64,000 nucleotides of DNA from Marinobacter sp. F3R08 (GCF_018860425.1 NZ_JAHKPI010000014.1:930329-994328), one strand, 5' to 3'. Counted from the stretch's first letter, positions 9,643-19,476 are shown. Translations and numbers: made by a program. Notes: generated by a model not told the origin, from the letters alone.

Positions 9643-10896
9643 TCAGTAGGCCCAGCCGACGCTGATTGAAGCGCCAACCTGGTGCATTTGCACAGCAATG
9701 GTCTGGTTGGGCGCCAGCGGATTGGTTCCGGATACCTCTTTAGACGGGGAATAGAATGCCATCCCGGATACCTCGAGGCTTGCACTGAATTCGTGAGTGA
9801 ACCCGCCAGTGAGATGCCATTCCTGAACGCCCGGGGCGAGAATGTTGAAAAGCACATCCTCATCGGAAATCGGATTCTCGCCATAGCTTACACCGGCGCG
9901 CCACGCGTGAGCCGGTGTTTGTTGCCACTGCCAGCCAAGCTTGATGATGGTCATGTCGTCCCAGCCAAAGCCGGCGCCATTGTCATCGCCCAGTTGCGCG
10001 GTTTGAAGGTTCGGCAGTAGCGGGTTGCCAATGCTGTTAATCTCGCTGTAACGGATGTGCTGAATGTCCAGCAGAAACCAGTGATCCTGAAGACCAGACC
10101 AGGCAATACCCGCATTGAACATTTGTGGAATGTCGAAATCGCCCTGTTCTGCGAACAGGCCGCGGTATTGGTCGAACTCGTTCATTTCCAGAATGTTGCG
10201 CCAGCTCACGCCACCCCGGAGGGTGTCGGTAATTTCGCCCTGCCAGCCAATCTGGTAACCATAGCCCCAGGCGTCGTCGGTGCCATTGTTGGACAGTGCG
10301 CTGGCGTCGGAAGAGAATGGTGCGAAGCTCTGAAGACCTTCAGCCTCAAAGCGCTGATAGGCAATAACCGGCGAAATCCCGATGGCCTGGTTTTCGGAGA
10401 ACTTCCAGGACCAGGTAGGAGCAATAAACAGCTGCTCAAGGTTCACGCCCGTGCGGCCAGCGTAGAAAGGACCTCCGCTTTCACCGGAGTAATCGGTGTT
10501 CATGCCACCGTTGGCAAAGACGGAAACGCCGAAACTGGTGGAGTTTGACAGTTCGTGGTTAAAACCCAGGTGCGGGATAACGAAGCCATTACGGCTGCTC
10601 TGATAGGAGCCGGGCTGCAGCGAAAACGCAGGAGGCGGTGACACCGCGCCTTCGACGGTATATTTCCGCCTGGGCGAGAAGATCTCGAAGCCACCATCAA
10701 CGCGGTTGCCAACGAAAGCCATACCCGCCGGATTGGTGGCAGCCGCAATGCTGTCCTGGGACAGCGCTGTACCTGCGCCGGCCATGCCTTTGTTGATTGT
10801 GCCATAGCCGTGGCTGAAATAGCCGTTGGTGGCCAGAGCCGTAGCCGGTGAGAGGGCCACAAGTGCCGAAACGCCCAGAGCAAGTTCAATACGCAT
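9643..10896 (-). CDS. FadL/OmpP1-family outer membrane transport protein
   Basis: A 417-residue protein with a Sec signal peptide (residues 1-22, ending ATALA) followed by ATNGYFSHGYG. This is the start of mature OmpP1/FadL porins, whose N-terminus plugs the barrel. The conserved NPAGMAF follows, and the chain ends in an aromatic residue (GWAY), as beta-barrels do. FadL-type channels admit hydrophobic compounds such as long-chain fatty acids, alkanes or aromatics. This fits the alkB and wax ester genes elsewhere in the window, although they are not adjacent. The substrate is not determined. Confidence 0.88.
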   Translation of the reverse strand: MRIELALGVSALVALSPATALATNGYFSHGYGTINKGMAGAGTALSQDSIAAATNPAGMAFVGNRVDGGFEIFSPRRKYTVEGAVSPPPAFSLQPGSYQSSRNGFVIPHLGFNHELSNSTSFGVSVFANGGMNTDYSGESGGPFYAGRTGVNLEQLFIAPTWSWKFSENQAIGISPVIAYQRFEAEGLQSFAPFSSDASALSNNGTDDAWGYGYQIGWQGEITDTLRGGVSWRNILEMNEFDQYRGLFAEQGDFDIPQMFNAGIAWSGLQDHWFLLDIQHIRYSEINSIGNPLLPNLQTAQLGDDNGAGFGWDDMTIIKLGWQWQQTPAHAWRAGVSYGENPISDEDVLFNILAPGVQEWHLTGGFTHEFSASLEVSGMAFYSPSKEVSGTNPLAPNQTIAVQMHQVGASISVGWAY

Positions 10897-11097
10897 GAGA
10901 AAATATCCGTTAAGAAAAGCGTCATATCGAAGTTGACGTTCGTTTTACAGAGAAATTGTTATAAGAGGAAGTAACGAATGCTGATATGGTTATATTGAGC
11001 TTCGTTGCCTCGCAAACGGCTGTGAATCGGCCATACTCTGTTAAGACCGGATATCTGACTGATAATCTGAACAAAACAAGGAACGACAGGACCTAAA

Positions 11098-12459
11098 GTG
11101 GCTTCATTTCAACTAAAAGACCGACTCCGGGCAGCTGAAAGCTGGATTCTGGCGAACCCCAATCCGCCCCAGAGCTGGCCCTGGACCTGGATGTACAAGG
11201 TGGGGCGTACAGCCTACGCGATGGCCAGGGACGTACTCAGCGGCCAGCTGACTCTTCATGCCATGAGTCTGGTGTACACCACGTTGTTGAGTATTGTGCC
11301 TCTGCTTGCCCTGAGCTTCTCGGTCTTAAAGGCCCTGGGTGTGCATCAGAAGATGGAGCCTTTTCTGTTCCAGTTCTTTGAACCGCTGGGCCCTCAGGGG
11401 GTAGAGCTTGCTGAGCAGATACTGGGGTTCGTTGATAACATGAAAGTCGGGGTGCTGGGCTCGGTGGGCCTGGCTTTACTGGTTTACACAGTTGTTTCCC
11501 TGCTTCAGAAAATCGAACGCTCCTTTAATATGATATGGCGGGTGCCAGACATGCGCTCCATGGCGCAGCGGTTCAGCAACTACCTCAGTGTCATTATGGT
11601 AGGGCCGCTGCTGATGGTGTCGGCAATTGGTGTCAGCGCCACCATTTTTTCCTCGACCATTGTCCAGAAGCTTATCGAGATTGAGCCGTTTGGATCGGTC
11701 ATTCTCGTAGCCAGTCGTTTTACCCCGTTTTTTCTGGTCGTTGGCGCATTCACCTTTGTTTACGTCTTCATGCCCAATACCCGGGTCAAGTTGCGGTATG
11801 CGGCGATCGGTGGCCTGGTGGCCGGTGTTTCCTGGCAGGCGGGCGGTATGCTGTTCGCCTCTTTCGTGGCGGGCTCGGCCAAGTACGCAGCCATCTACTC
11901 CAGCTTCGCCATTGGTATCATCCTGCTGATCTGGATCTATCTGAACTGGATGATTCTGCTGCTCGGCGCCAGTCTTACGTTCTACCTCCAGAATCCCGGT
12001 TCTGTAGCCAAGCGTCGCCAGGTGCAGCTGGCGCCCGAGCTGCAGGAACGAGTGGCGCTTGCAACCATGTGGCTGGTGGCCAAGCCGTTCAGCGAGGGCA
12101 AACCGGCACCTCAGCAGGAGGTGTTGGAACACCAGCTGAGAGTACCCGGGGAAGTAACTCGCGCCCTCAGCGACAAGTTAATCCGTGCAGGGTTGCTTAG
12201 TCTGGCAGGGAGCCAGGGTGATCGGCTTGTGCCCGGGCGGGCACTGGATCTGATAACCATTGGCGAGGTTCTCAAGGTTGTTCGCTACGACGAGGACCGG
12301 ATCGTTGACCGGCTGCCGAATGTGCTTCCGGCTGAACTACTGGGGTCGCGAAAGGTGGCGGAAACACGAACATTTTCTGAATTATTGCGAGACGTTGATG
12401 AGCTGGAACAGCCCGGGGTTCTGGCCGAACAGGATGCGGTATCAGCTTCTGACAGTTGA
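11098..12459 (+). CDS. YihY/BrkB family inner membrane protein
   Basis: A 453-residue protein. The first 300 residues hold about six membrane helices in the YihY (formerly RNase BN) pattern, with the conserved SLVYTTLLSIVPLLALSFS and a late GASLTFYL segment. The C-terminal 150 residues look like a soluble winged-helix-type extension, found in some members. The start is a GTG at 11098; the upstream ribosome site is modest. The stop overlaps the convergent HDOD gene by 18 bases. Function is unknown; the family is not RNase BN, despite older annotations. Confidence 0.88.
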   Translation: MASFQLKDRLRAAESWILANPNPPQSWPWTWMYKVGRTAYAMARDVLSGQLTLHAMSLVYTTLLSIVPLLALSFSVLKALGVHQKMEPFLFQFFEPLGPQGVELAEQILGFVDNMKVGVLGSVGLALLVYTVVSLLQKIERSFNMIWRVPDMRSMAQRFSNYLSVIMVGPLLMVSAIGVSATIFSSTIVQKLIEIEPFGSVILVASRFTPFFLVVGAFTFVYVFMPNTRVKLRYAAIGGLVAGVSWQAGGMLFASFVAGSAKYAAIYSSFAIGIILLIWIYLNWMILLLGASLTFYLQNPGSVAKRRQVQLAPELQERVALATMWLVAKPFSEGKPAPQQEVLEHQLRVPGEVTRALSDKLIRAGLLSLAGSQGDRLVPGRALDLITIGEVLKVVRYDEDRIVDRLPNVLPAELLGSRKVAETRTFSELLRDVDELEQPGVLAEQDAVSASDS

Positions 12460-13491
12460 GCGTCCGCCCTTCTTGAGCATCGTCTGCAGGGCCTTGCGCA
12501 CGGTATCGATTTGCTCGGGGCTCAGGCACACCACTTTGGGCAGCTGGTCTTCGGCCAGGTTTCGCTGATTGGCGTGTCTGAGTACCTCTCGGGTGCCGAT
12601 GATCATTCCATCGGTCAGCGGTGTGTGCTTCTGTCTCGGCGCCGGTCGCTCTGCCGCCAACAGGTTGGCGTGGTACTTGGGAGGCAGATTCCATTCATTC
12701 GCGAGCAACTGGCACGTGGTCCACTGGTACCGGGCCAGAGCATGGCGAACCAGTGCCGGATCGGGGTCGCCGGCGGAAGTGCGTGCCCGGCAGATGCGCT
12801 GCAGTTCCCGCTGAATAGTGATGTAAGCCAGGGAGGGAAGCAGGCCCATCATAAAGTGCGCACTGGTGTCCTCGCCCTGGATCCTGGCAATCAGTTCAGC
12901 TGCCCGGGCACAGGTCAGTCCCCAGCGCCAGACACGCTGTCCGAAAAGGGCTTCTCGGCTATTTCTTGCGGCCATCATGGGGCGCATGAGGGCGGCAGAA
13001 ATGACATTCCGGATACCGTCCACCCCCAGTACAAATACCGCCTGGTCGACCGATTCAATGCTGTGCTCACTGGTTCGGAAGTAGGGGCTGTTGGCAATCT
13101 GGAGCAGCTGATCGGTCAGCGATGGATCACCCAGAATGATGTCAGTCAGGTGTTGGCGGTCCGTGGACTCATCTGACAGCGCGCGCATGAGCATGGGCAG
13201 GCTCATGGGCTGGCGGGGGAGTTCCTCCATTTTATTGCTGGTGAGTCGCAGATACAGCTCCTCCAGCACATCCTCATATGGAGAAAGATCGGCTTGAAGA
13301 CTTGAAGGCCCGGCGTCCAGCAGCCAGCAGAACAGGTGGTTCTCGAGGTCTTCGGCAAGCTCCGGGCTGATATCGGAAGTTTCGTTGGCAGGCATTTCTG
13401 CAGATGGATTAAGCAGCCGTGCCTCTGTCGCCGGCCGTGCAGGCTGCTTTCTATCGAATAATCCTGATATCCAGGATAGAAAACCTGGCAT
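12442..13491 (-). CDS. HDOD domain protein
   Basis: A 349-residue soluble protein. A central HDOD domain (about residues 90-290) shows MSLPMLMRALSDES and the LGDPSLTDQLLQIANS pattern typical of these HD-related output domains, which lack the catalytic His-Asp pair of HD phosphohydrolases. HDOD proteins act in signalling, often with c-di-GMP or chemotaxis-linked systems. No partner domain is present here. The 3' end overlaps the convergent yihY gene. Confidence 0.85.
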   Translation of the reverse strand: MPGFLSWISGLFDRKQPARPATEARLLNPSAEMPANETSDISPELAEDLENHLFCWLLDAGPSSLQADLSPYEDVLEELYLRLTSNKMEELPRQPMSLPMLMRALSDESTDRQHLTDIILGDPSLTDQLLQIANSPYFRTSEHSIESVDQAVFVLGVDGIRNVISAALMRPMMAARNSREALFGQRVWRWGLTCARAAELIARIQGEDTSAHFMMGLLPSLAYITIQRELQRICRARTSAGDPDPALVRHALARYQWTTCQLLANEWNLPPKYHANLLAAERPAPRQKHTPLTDGMIIGTREVLRHANQRNLAEDQLPKVVCLSPEQIDTVRKALQTMLKKGGRSTVRS

Positions 13492-13601
13492 CCGATGCCT
13501 CCAGGGTCAACCAGTTCGAAGTAGTGAACCTTTAATTACATGAGTATAGAGGTACGACGCATCCTTGCACAGCGATTAAGCCCATGAGCCATCGGGAGAA
13601 T

Positions 13602-14831
13602 TTACAGGAGCGACTCTCCAAACACGAACACCAGCTGACAGATACCGGCACCAAAGCCGAGGAACGCGCCGACCAGGATCAGTTTGATCTCATCTTCCTG
13701 GAAGCACGGGCGAAGAAGATCCTGAAATTCTTCGGAGGACAGCGCAATCATCCGCTCAACCATAATGGATTCGACGGCCTGTGCCCGGTCCTTTTCGAAC
13801 ACCGGATTGTCGAAAGACGTCTGTGATATCTCGATCGCTTTTTCACCAACCTTTTGCTTGAGTGAGGCGAAGCCGGTGGGTCCGACGGCTATCTGGGTCA
13901 GCGCTTTACCCATACCGGCAGTTTCGTCCACCAGGGGCTTGATGTGCTTCTTGACCATGTTGCGTGCACGTTCCCCTTTGGGCCCCTCGAGAATGGCGTT
14001 AATGATGTTACCGACAGTCAGGATCTCATGGGTCACAATATGGCAGAAGGCTTCTGCTACGGCTGGCTGGCGTTTGAGGAACAGTCCCTGGATACGCAAG
14101 GGGCCCACTTTTCTGGGATGCAGAGGCCGGAAGATGACATTCAGTGCAATCCAGTTGGTGGCCCAGCCCACCAGCAAACCGAAGAATGGCAGGACCCACC
14201 ATGCCGGAAAAACATACCAGACCGCCATCTGTATCAGGCCAAACAGGAAACCGAAGTAGAACCCTGAATTGATAATGAACCGAAACTCAACCTTGCCACA
14301 CTCGATAAAAATCCGGTTCAGAAGCTGTTTGTCACTGGCCAGGCGCTCGATCACCATACCTTTGATATCCAACAGGTCTTCGATGTTGTCAGAGACGTCT
14401 TCTACCAGATTGTCTACGAGCTGAGGAGTGGCTCTTCGGACGCGTTCGTAAACCATGTTCCGGGCAGCAGTGGGCAGGTTTTCCCAGAAGGTGGGGTATT
14501 CCTTGAGCATCATTTCGTCCACGTATTCCTCGATGCGGGGATCGACGGAGTGAACGATGTGCGTGGCGAGTACCTTGGGGTCAATCTGCTGGAATATTTC
14601 CCGGACGGTGCCGATTTTCGAGATGGTGGCGTCCACGCTGATGGCCGCCATTTTTCCTGCTTTGGAAGGAATAATGCCTTGCCAGCCCAGAAACGGTGGT
14701 TTGCCGACGAACTCCAGCGGGTAGAACGTCATTTTGATGGCGAGCCAGTTGGTCGTCCAGCCGATGAGGGCTGCAATCACCGGGATACTGAGATATTGCC
14801 AGAATTCTGGGGTACTTAGCAGGCTTGTCAT
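13602..14831 (-). CDS. DUF445 family membrane protein
   Basis: A 409-residue protein. The DUF445 signature occurs twice: IGWTTNWLAIKMTFYP near the N-terminus and VGWATNWIALNVIFRPL in the middle. Each is associated with a membrane helix, and a further hydrophobic helix ends the protein. The long middle part is predicted helical and cytoplasmic or periplasmic. Function is unknown. The gene stands alone, with 110 bases to the HDOD gene and about 140 bases to rsmE. Confidence 0.87.
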   Translation of the reverse strand: MTSLLSTPEFWQYLSIPVIAALIGWTTNWLAIKMTFYPLEFVGKPPFLGWQGIIPSKAGKMAAISVDATISKIGTVREIFQQIDPKVLATHIVHSVDPRIEEYVDEMMLKEYPTFWENLPTAARNMVYERVRRATPQLVDNLVEDVSDNIEDLLDIKGMVIERLASDKQLLNRIFIECGKVEFRFIINSGFYFGFLFGLIQMAVWYVFPAWWVLPFFGLLVGWATNWIALNVIFRPLHPRKVGPLRIQGLFLKRQPAVAEAFCHIVTHEILTVGNIINAILEGPKGERARNMVKKHIKPLVDETAGMGKALTQIAVGPTGFASLKQKVGEKAIEISQTSFDNPVFEKDRAQAVESIMVERMIALSSEEFQDLLRPCFQEDEIKLILVGAFLGFGAGICQLVFVFGESLL

Positions 14832-14972
14832 CCTGATACTCGTGTTGGTTCCGACGTTCGTTCTGGCGTAGCGTTTAACGGAGTATTGGGCCGAAAAAGA
14901 TAATGTTGTTGTGGCCGTCTGCTGTCAATGACTTGTGTGCCGGCATGCGACGGAGACACGGTCTGGAGCTGA

Positions 14973-15707
14973 TCAGCTGCCGATGTCACCCCAAAGCCAT
15001 TGGCACAGGGCCATGGCGGCGACCGGGGCGGTTTCGGTTCTGAGAATCCGGGGGCCGAGAGCGACCGGGAGGAAGCCGGCTGTTTCTGCGGCGCTGATCT
15101 CTTCCGGGCTGAGGCCGCCTTCCGGGCCAATCATGAGAGCAATCCGCGAAGGTGTGGCCATGGAGTCCAGGGATTGTTCCGTGCGGTGGTGGAGTACCAG
15201 TCTCACGTCACAGTCCTCGGTGTGCCTGAACCAGTCGGACAGGGCCATGATCGGAGATATATCGGGTACCCGGGCCCGGCCGCATTGCTCGGCGGCGCTG
15301 ATGGCAACGGATTGCCAGTGACGCAGGCGTTTGTCTTCCCGGTCGCCCCTGAGTCTGACGTCGCAGCGTTCCGTGGTCAGTGGCACAATGCGGGTGACAC
15401 CCATCTCTACAGCTTTTTGCACAGCGTAATCCATACGGTCGCCCTTGGAGAGCGTCTGCCCCAGGACAATTTCCAGGGAGGATTCGGTGGTGTTGGCTTC
15501 CGCTGTGCCTACCTGAACCTGCACGTTCTTTTTGCTGGCGCTGGTGATGGTGGCGGAATAGTCGTTGCCGTCGCCGTTGAACAGCCTGAGCTCTTGCCCC
15601 GGCTGCATGCGCAATACCCGGCCCACATGCTGGGCGGCGTTGTCATCAAGGTCTGCGGTTGCGCCGTCAATGAGGGCGGAATCGGTATAGATGCGGGGTT
15701 TGCGCAT
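14973..15707 (-). CDS. rsmE: 16S rRNA (uracil1498-N3)-methyltransferase
   Basis: A 244-residue SPOUT-class methyltransferase. It has an N-terminal PUA-like part (residues 1-75) and the C-terminal knot with MIGPEGGLSPEEI and LGPRILRTETAP, the SAM-binding signatures of RsmE. It methylates U1498 of 16S rRNA in the 30S subunit. It lies 30 bases downstream of bioA on the same strand and may be co-transcribed with it. Start ATG 15707 gives MRKPRIYTD, typical of the family. Confidence 0.95.
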   Translation of the reverse strand: MRKPRIYTDSALIDGATADLDDNAAQHVGRVLRMQPGQELRLFNGDGNDYSATITSASKKNVQVQVGTAEANTTESSLEIVLGQTLSKGDRMDYAVQKAVEMGVTRIVPLTTERCDVRLRGDREDKRLRHWQSVAISAAEQCGRARVPDISPIMALSDWFRHTEDCDVRLVLHHRTEQSLDSMATPSRIALMIGPEGGLSPEEISAAETAGFLPVALGPRILRTETAPVAAMALCQWLWGDIGS

Positions 15708-15736
15708 GGGCTTTCTCTCGGGTCTCCTGGCGGTTT

Positions 15737-17089
15737 TCAGTCGCGAACCGCGATCGCAATACCTTCCGTAGCAACCTGGCCGAGGTGGCGGATCTGTTCT
15801 TCGGTGATCACGTAAGGCGGCATAAAGTAAACCACATTACCCAGGGGGCGAAGCAAGGCCTGGCGCGTCAAAGCGTGCTGGTAAACGCGGATGCCGCGAC
15901 GTTCCTGCCAGGGGAAGGGCGTTTTCGAAGCTTTGTCTTTCACCATTTCCACCGCCAGAGTCATACCATGCTGACGAATGTCTCCGACATTGGGATGGTC
16001 TGCAAGGTGAGCGACGGATTCGGCCATGCAGGCGGAGAGTTGGCGGTTGCTTTCGATCACCTTGTCATCCCGGAAGATGTCCAGGGTGGCCAGTGCCACG
16101 GCGCAGCCGATGGGGTTGCCGGTGTAGCTGTGGCTGTGCAGGAAGGCTTTCAGGGTTTCGTAATCGTCGTAGAACGCGTTGTAGACATCATCGGTGGTCA
16201 GCACAACGGATAGCGGCAGGTAGCCGGCGGTCAGGCCTTTGGACAGGCACATGAAATCCGGCGTGATGCCTGACTGTTCGCAGGCAAACAGGGTGCCGGT
16301 ACGGCCAAAGCCAACGGCAATCTCGTCGGCAATCAGGTGCACTCCGTAACGGTCGCAGGCTTCCCGCAGCCTGGTGTGGTAAACGGGGTGGTGCATGCGC
16401 ATGCCCCCGGCACACTGGATCAGTGGCTCCACCACCACGGCGCAGATTTCCTCGTGCTTTTCGGCCAGCAGCTTCTCCATGGCCTCAAACTGCCGCAGGG
16501 CGTACTCTTCGTCGGTCTCGCCCGGCTCCTTGTTGAACGCGTCTGGGGACGGGGCTGTCAGCACTTCCATCAGCAGCGGCTGGTAGGTGTCCTTATAAAG
16601 AGATACGTCGCCAAGAGCCAGGGCGCCGAGGGTTTCGCCGTGGTAGCTGTTGCTCAGGTTTACAAAGTTTTTCTTGCCCGGTTTGCCCTGGTTCTTCCAG
16701 TAGTGGAAGCTCATTTTAAGGGCGGCTTCAATGGCTGACGATCCATTGTCGGCGTAGAAAACCTTGTTCAGACCGGGCGGTGTAACCTCAATCAATCGCT
16801 CGGACAGGTTGACCACGGGTTCATGGGTAAACCCGGCCAGAATGACATGTTCAAGCTGACCAATCTGATCCTGGATGGCGGCGTTGATTCTGGGGTTGGC
16901 ATGACCGAACAGGTTGACCCACCAGGAGCTGACGGCATCGATAAAGCGGTTGCCTTCGAAATCTTCCAGCCAGACACCTTCGCCCCGCTTGATAGGCACC
17001 AGGGGTACGGCGCCTTCGTGGTCTTTCATCTGGGTGCAGGGGTGCCACACGGACTTGAGGCCACGGGCGACGAGGTCAGCATTGCGCAT
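15737..17089 (-). CDS. bioA: Adenosylmethionine-8-amino-7-oxononanoate aminotransferase
   Basis: A 450-residue class III PLP aminotransferase. Near the N-terminus is VWHPCTQM, characteristic of BioA, followed by VSSWWVNLFGH. The PLP lysine is in CLSKGLTAGYLPLS. It converts KAPA to DAPA with SAM as amino donor in biotin synthesis. No other bio genes are in the window, so bioA is separate from the bioBFHCD cluster. The upstream region holds a probable BirA operator at 17131-17160. Confidence 0.95.
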   Translation of the reverse strand: MRNADLVARGLKSVWHPCTQMKDHEGAVPLVPIKRGEGVWLEDFEGNRFIDAVSSWWVNLFGHANPRINAAIQDQIGQLEHVILAGFTHEPVVNLSERLIEVTPPGLNKVFYADNGSSAIEAALKMSFHYWKNQGKPGKKNFVNLSNSYHGETLGALALGDVSLYKDTYQPLLMEVLTAPSPDAFNKEPGETDEEYALRQFEAMEKLLAEKHEEICAVVVEPLIQCAGGMRMHHPVYHTRLREACDRYGVHLIADEIAVGFGRTGTLFACEQSGITPDFMCLSKGLTAGYLPLSVVLTTDDVYNAFYDDYETLKAFLHSHSYTGNPIGCAVALATLDIFRDDKVIESNRQLSACMAESVAHLADHPNVGDIRQHGMTLAVEMVKDKASKTPFPWQERRGIRVYQHALTRQALLRPLGNVVYFMPPYVITEEQIRHLGQVATEGIAIAVRD

Positions 17090-17098
17090 GATAATTCT

Positions 17099-17190
17099 CC
17101 GTCAGACGGTCAGATTCTGGAATTGTCGGCGGTTAACCTGTCCGGATATTACAGTTAACAGCGACAACTGGCCACTCCGCCGTCTGACGG
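17099..17190. repeat. 11-bp inverted repeat pair flanking the bioA promoter region
   Basis: CCGTCAGACGG (17099-17109) and its exact reverse complement CCGTCTGACGG (17180-17190) bracket the bioA regulatory region. Each copy is itself nearly palindromic (CCGTC-N-GACGG). The copy next to bioA contains the GGAG ribosome site. They could be two protein sites or the arms of a long hairpin. No function is known to me. Confidence 0.5.
17131..17160 (-). promoter_or_regulatory. Probable BirA operator of bioA
   Basis: GTTAAC (17132-17137) and GTTAAC (17154-17159) are separated by 16 bases, 42-70 bases upstream of the bioA start. BirA sites in many bacteria are two GTTAAC- or GTAAAC-like half sites with about this spacing, sitting over bio promoters. 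On the minus strand TGGCCA-N17-TAATAT is a weak promoter whose -10 would lie inside the site. The match rests on motif and context only. Confidence 0.6.
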
Positions 17191-17195
17191 ATTTT

Positions 17196-17942
17196 TCAGT
17201 GCGCTAAAACCCGGCTCAGGAAGGCCTGGGTGCGCTCATTCTGCGGGTTGTCGAACACCTCGTCCGGCTTGCCCTGTTCCACAATCTGGCCTTCGTGGAT
17301 GTAGATCACGCGGTCGGCCACTTCGCGGGCGAAGCCCATTTCGTGGGTGACGACCATCATGGTCATGCCTTCTTTGGCCAGCTCGCGCATCACGTCCAGT
17401 ACTTCGCCGATCATCTCGGGATCCAGCGCTGACGTGGGCTCGTCGAACAGCATCAGGCGTGGCTCCATGGCCAGGGCCCGGGCGATTGCGACCCTCTGTT
17501 GCTGGCCACCGGAAAGCTGGCTTGGGTACTTGTCGGCCTGGTTGCCGATGCCCACGCGGTTCAGCAAACGCTCCGCGGTTGCGTTTGCAACGGTCTGAGA
17601 GGTGCTTTTGACTTTCTGGGGGGCCAGCATGATGTTCTTCTTCACTGTGAGGTGAGGGAACAGATTGAACTGCTGGAAGACCATGCCGACTTCCTTGCGG
17701 ATTTCCGCCAGGGATTTCGGGTTGCCGCTTTTGGGGGCGAGTGGATGGGTATCGACTTCGAGGGTTCCGGATTCGAACTCTTCGAGCCCGTTTACACAGC
17801 GGATCAGGGTGGATTTTCCGGAGCCACTGGCACCGATGATGACCACCACTTCACCTTGTTCAACCGTAAGATCAATATCTTTCAGGACATGCAGTTTGCC
17901 GAAGTACTTGTTCATGCCCTTCATTTTTACAATCTGAGTCAT
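17196..17942 (-). CDS. Polar amino acid ABC transporter, ATP-binding protein (GlnQ-like)
   Basis: A 248-residue ABC ATPase. Walker A is GASGSGKST, the signature is [14 protein letters not shown], Walker B is [14 protein letters not shown] and the H-loop is [14 protein letters not shown]. The last two are typical of the PAAT family (GlnQ, HisP, ArtP). Start ATG 17942 follows family N-termini; the open frame extends to 17987 without a better start. It lies 13 bases after the permease gene, completing a binding protein-permease-ATPase operon. Confidence 0.93.
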   Translation of the reverse strand: MTQIVKMKGMNKYFGKLHVLKDIDLTVEQGEVVVIIGASGSGKSTLIRCVNGLEEFESGTLEVDTHPLAPKSGNPKSLAEIRKEVGMVFQQFNLFPHLTVKKNIMLAPQKVKSTSQTVANATAERLLNRVGIGNQADKYPSQLSGGQQQRVAIARALAMEPRLMLFDEPTSALDPEMIGEVLDVMRELAKEGMTMMVVTHEMGFAREVADRVIYIHEGQIVEQGKPDEVFDNPQNERTQAFLSRVLAH

Positions 17943-17955
17943 GGGTAACGTTCCT

Positions 17956-18627
17956 TCAGACAGATGCCAGACCGCGCCGCTCGACAAAGCGGAGAATTAG
18001 GGATAATGAGAGGGTAATGGCCAGGTAAAGAATCGCCACAACAAAGTACACTTCGAACGCAGTAAAGGTGTTGGCGATGTAGATCTGACCCTGGCGTACC
18101 AGCTCACCCACACCAATAACCGAGAACAGTGAGGTGTCCTTGATGCTGACAATGGCCTGGTTGCCCAGCGGCGGAATCATCCGGCGGAACGCCTGAGGCC
18201 AGATGATGGACCAGAACGTCTGGGTTCTGGACAGCCCGAGAGAAAGACCTGCTTCGGTCTGGCCTTTGGCGATGGACTGGACACCACCTCGAACCACCTC
18301 GGAAATATAGGCTCCGGAATTGAGTGCGATGGCCGCAATGCCGGCAGTCAGGGGATCAATAGGGCCACCGATAAGGTCGGGCAGGCCATAGAAAATGAAC
18401 AGAACCTGCACCAGGATGGGGGTGCCACGAAAGATTTCAATATAAGCGGTTGCCGGCCACCGCAGATACCACTTCTTGTTGATGCTTAACAGGCCGAAGA
18501 AAATGCCCAGGCCAAAGCCGATCAGAAGACCGCCGAAGGAAATCAGCAGGGTGTAAGGAATCCCTTTTATCAGAAAAGGGATGGAGTCGATGGCTGCCTG
18601 CCAGTCGAACTGAAACTGGAATTCCAC
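17956..18627 (-). CDS. Polar amino acid ABC transporter, permease
   Basis: A 223-residue inner membrane permease of the HisM/GlnP type, with about five helices. The conserved [12 protein letters not shown] follows the second helix. The EAA-like coupling segment reads [15 protein letters not shown]...PQAFRRM. With a single permease gene, the transporter probably works as a homodimer. It is flanked by the substrate-binding protein and the ATPase genes on the same strand. Confidence 0.93.
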   Translation of the reverse strand: MEFQFQFDWQAAIDSIPFLIKGIPYTLLISFGGLLIGFGLGIFFGLLSINKKWYLRWPATAYIEIFRGTPILVQVLFIFYGLPDLIGGPIDPLTAGIAAIALNSGAYISEVVRGGVQSIAKGQTEAGLSLGLSRTQTFWSIIWPQAFRRMIPPLGNQAIVSIKDTSLFSVIGVGELVRQGQIYIANTFTAFEVYFVVAILYLAITLSLSLILRFVERRGLASV

Positions 18628-18663
18628 AGTGAGAGTCTCCGCAGGGTTTTGGAGTCACGAATT

Positions 18664-18685
18664 GCCGGGGCGGGGATGCCCCGGC
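18664..18685 (-). other. Intercistronic hairpin between binding-protein and permease genes
   Basis: GCCGGGGC (18664-18671) and GCCCCGGC (18678-18685) form a perfect 8-bp GC stem with a 6-base loop in the gap between the binding-protein stop and the permease start. Hairpins at this place commonly stop part of the transcripts or protect the upstream mRNA, so that more binding protein than permease is made. Confidence 0.65.
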
Positions 18686-18717
18686 ACAGAGAATCGGACC
18701 GTTCGGATCCGGGGGCC

Positions 18718-19476
18718 TTACATGCCTTCAGGCATGGGGCCAAACCACTTCTCGTAGATGGTTTTGTAGGTACCATCTTCTTTCATGGCAGCCAGGGCGT
18801 CATTGACGTCATCAACCCACTCACTACCGTTCTTCAGGGCGATACCATACTGCTGACCTTCGTACAGAGGTCCAACGGTTGTCACCTTGCCTTCACCCTT
18901 GGTACGGGCGAAATAGCCGACGTTCGGTGCGTCATAGAAAACCGCATCAATGGCACGGGACATCAGTGCCATATACATGTCAGAGCTTCCGGGGTAGGGG
19001 GTTACACCATCGTTGGCATCCAGGTTCTGAACCAGGAAGTCATAACTGGTACTGCCGATCTTGGTGCCGATTTTCTTGCCTTCCAGATCGTCCAGCTCGG
19101 TCACTTCGCCGTTGCCTTCGCGAACCAGAATCCGCAGGCCGGAATCGTAGTAGGGGTCGGAGAAGTCGACGATCTCTTCGCGCTCTTCGGTAATGGTGAT
19201 GCCGGCAATGGCAATGTCCACGTTACCGGTTTGCAGGGCAGGGATGATGCCATTGAAATCCATGGTGTTGAGATCAATGTCGAAACCGGCGCGGTCGGCC
19301 ACCTCGCGGATGATTTCCATGTCGAAACCAATCATTTCACCGGTTTCCTGGTCCATCATCTCGAACGGAACAAAACTGGGGTCAGTGACGACGCGCAGGG
19401 TTTCTGCGCTGACGGTGCCTGCAGCAACTGTGAGGGCAAGACTGGCGCTTACGTTCTTCAGCCACTTGGTACTCAT
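18718..19476 (-). CDS. Polar amino acid ABC transporter, periplasmic substrate-binding protein
   Basis: A 252-residue periplasmic protein with a Sec signal peptide (cleaved after VSA, about residue 24). The SBP family 3 pattern is visible: PFEMMDQETGEMIGFDMEI followed by GNVDIAIAGITITEER. This resembles GlnH and related polar amino acid binding proteins. It is the first gene of the three-gene uptake operon. The ligand, possibly glutamine or a basic amino acid, cannot be fixed from the sequence. Confidence 0.92.
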   Translation of the reverse strand: MSTKWLKNVSASLALTVAAGTVSAETLRVVTDPSFVPFEMMDQETGEMIGFDMEIIREVADRAGFDIDLNTMDFNGIIPALQTGNVDIAIAGITITEEREEIVDFSDPYYDSGLRILVREGNGEVTELDDLEGKKIGTKIGSTSYDFLVQNLDANDGVTPYPGSSDMYMALMSRAIDAVFYDAPNVGYFARTKGEGKVTTVGPLYEGQQYGIALKNGSEWVDDVNDALAAMKEDGTYKTIYEKWFGPMPEGM

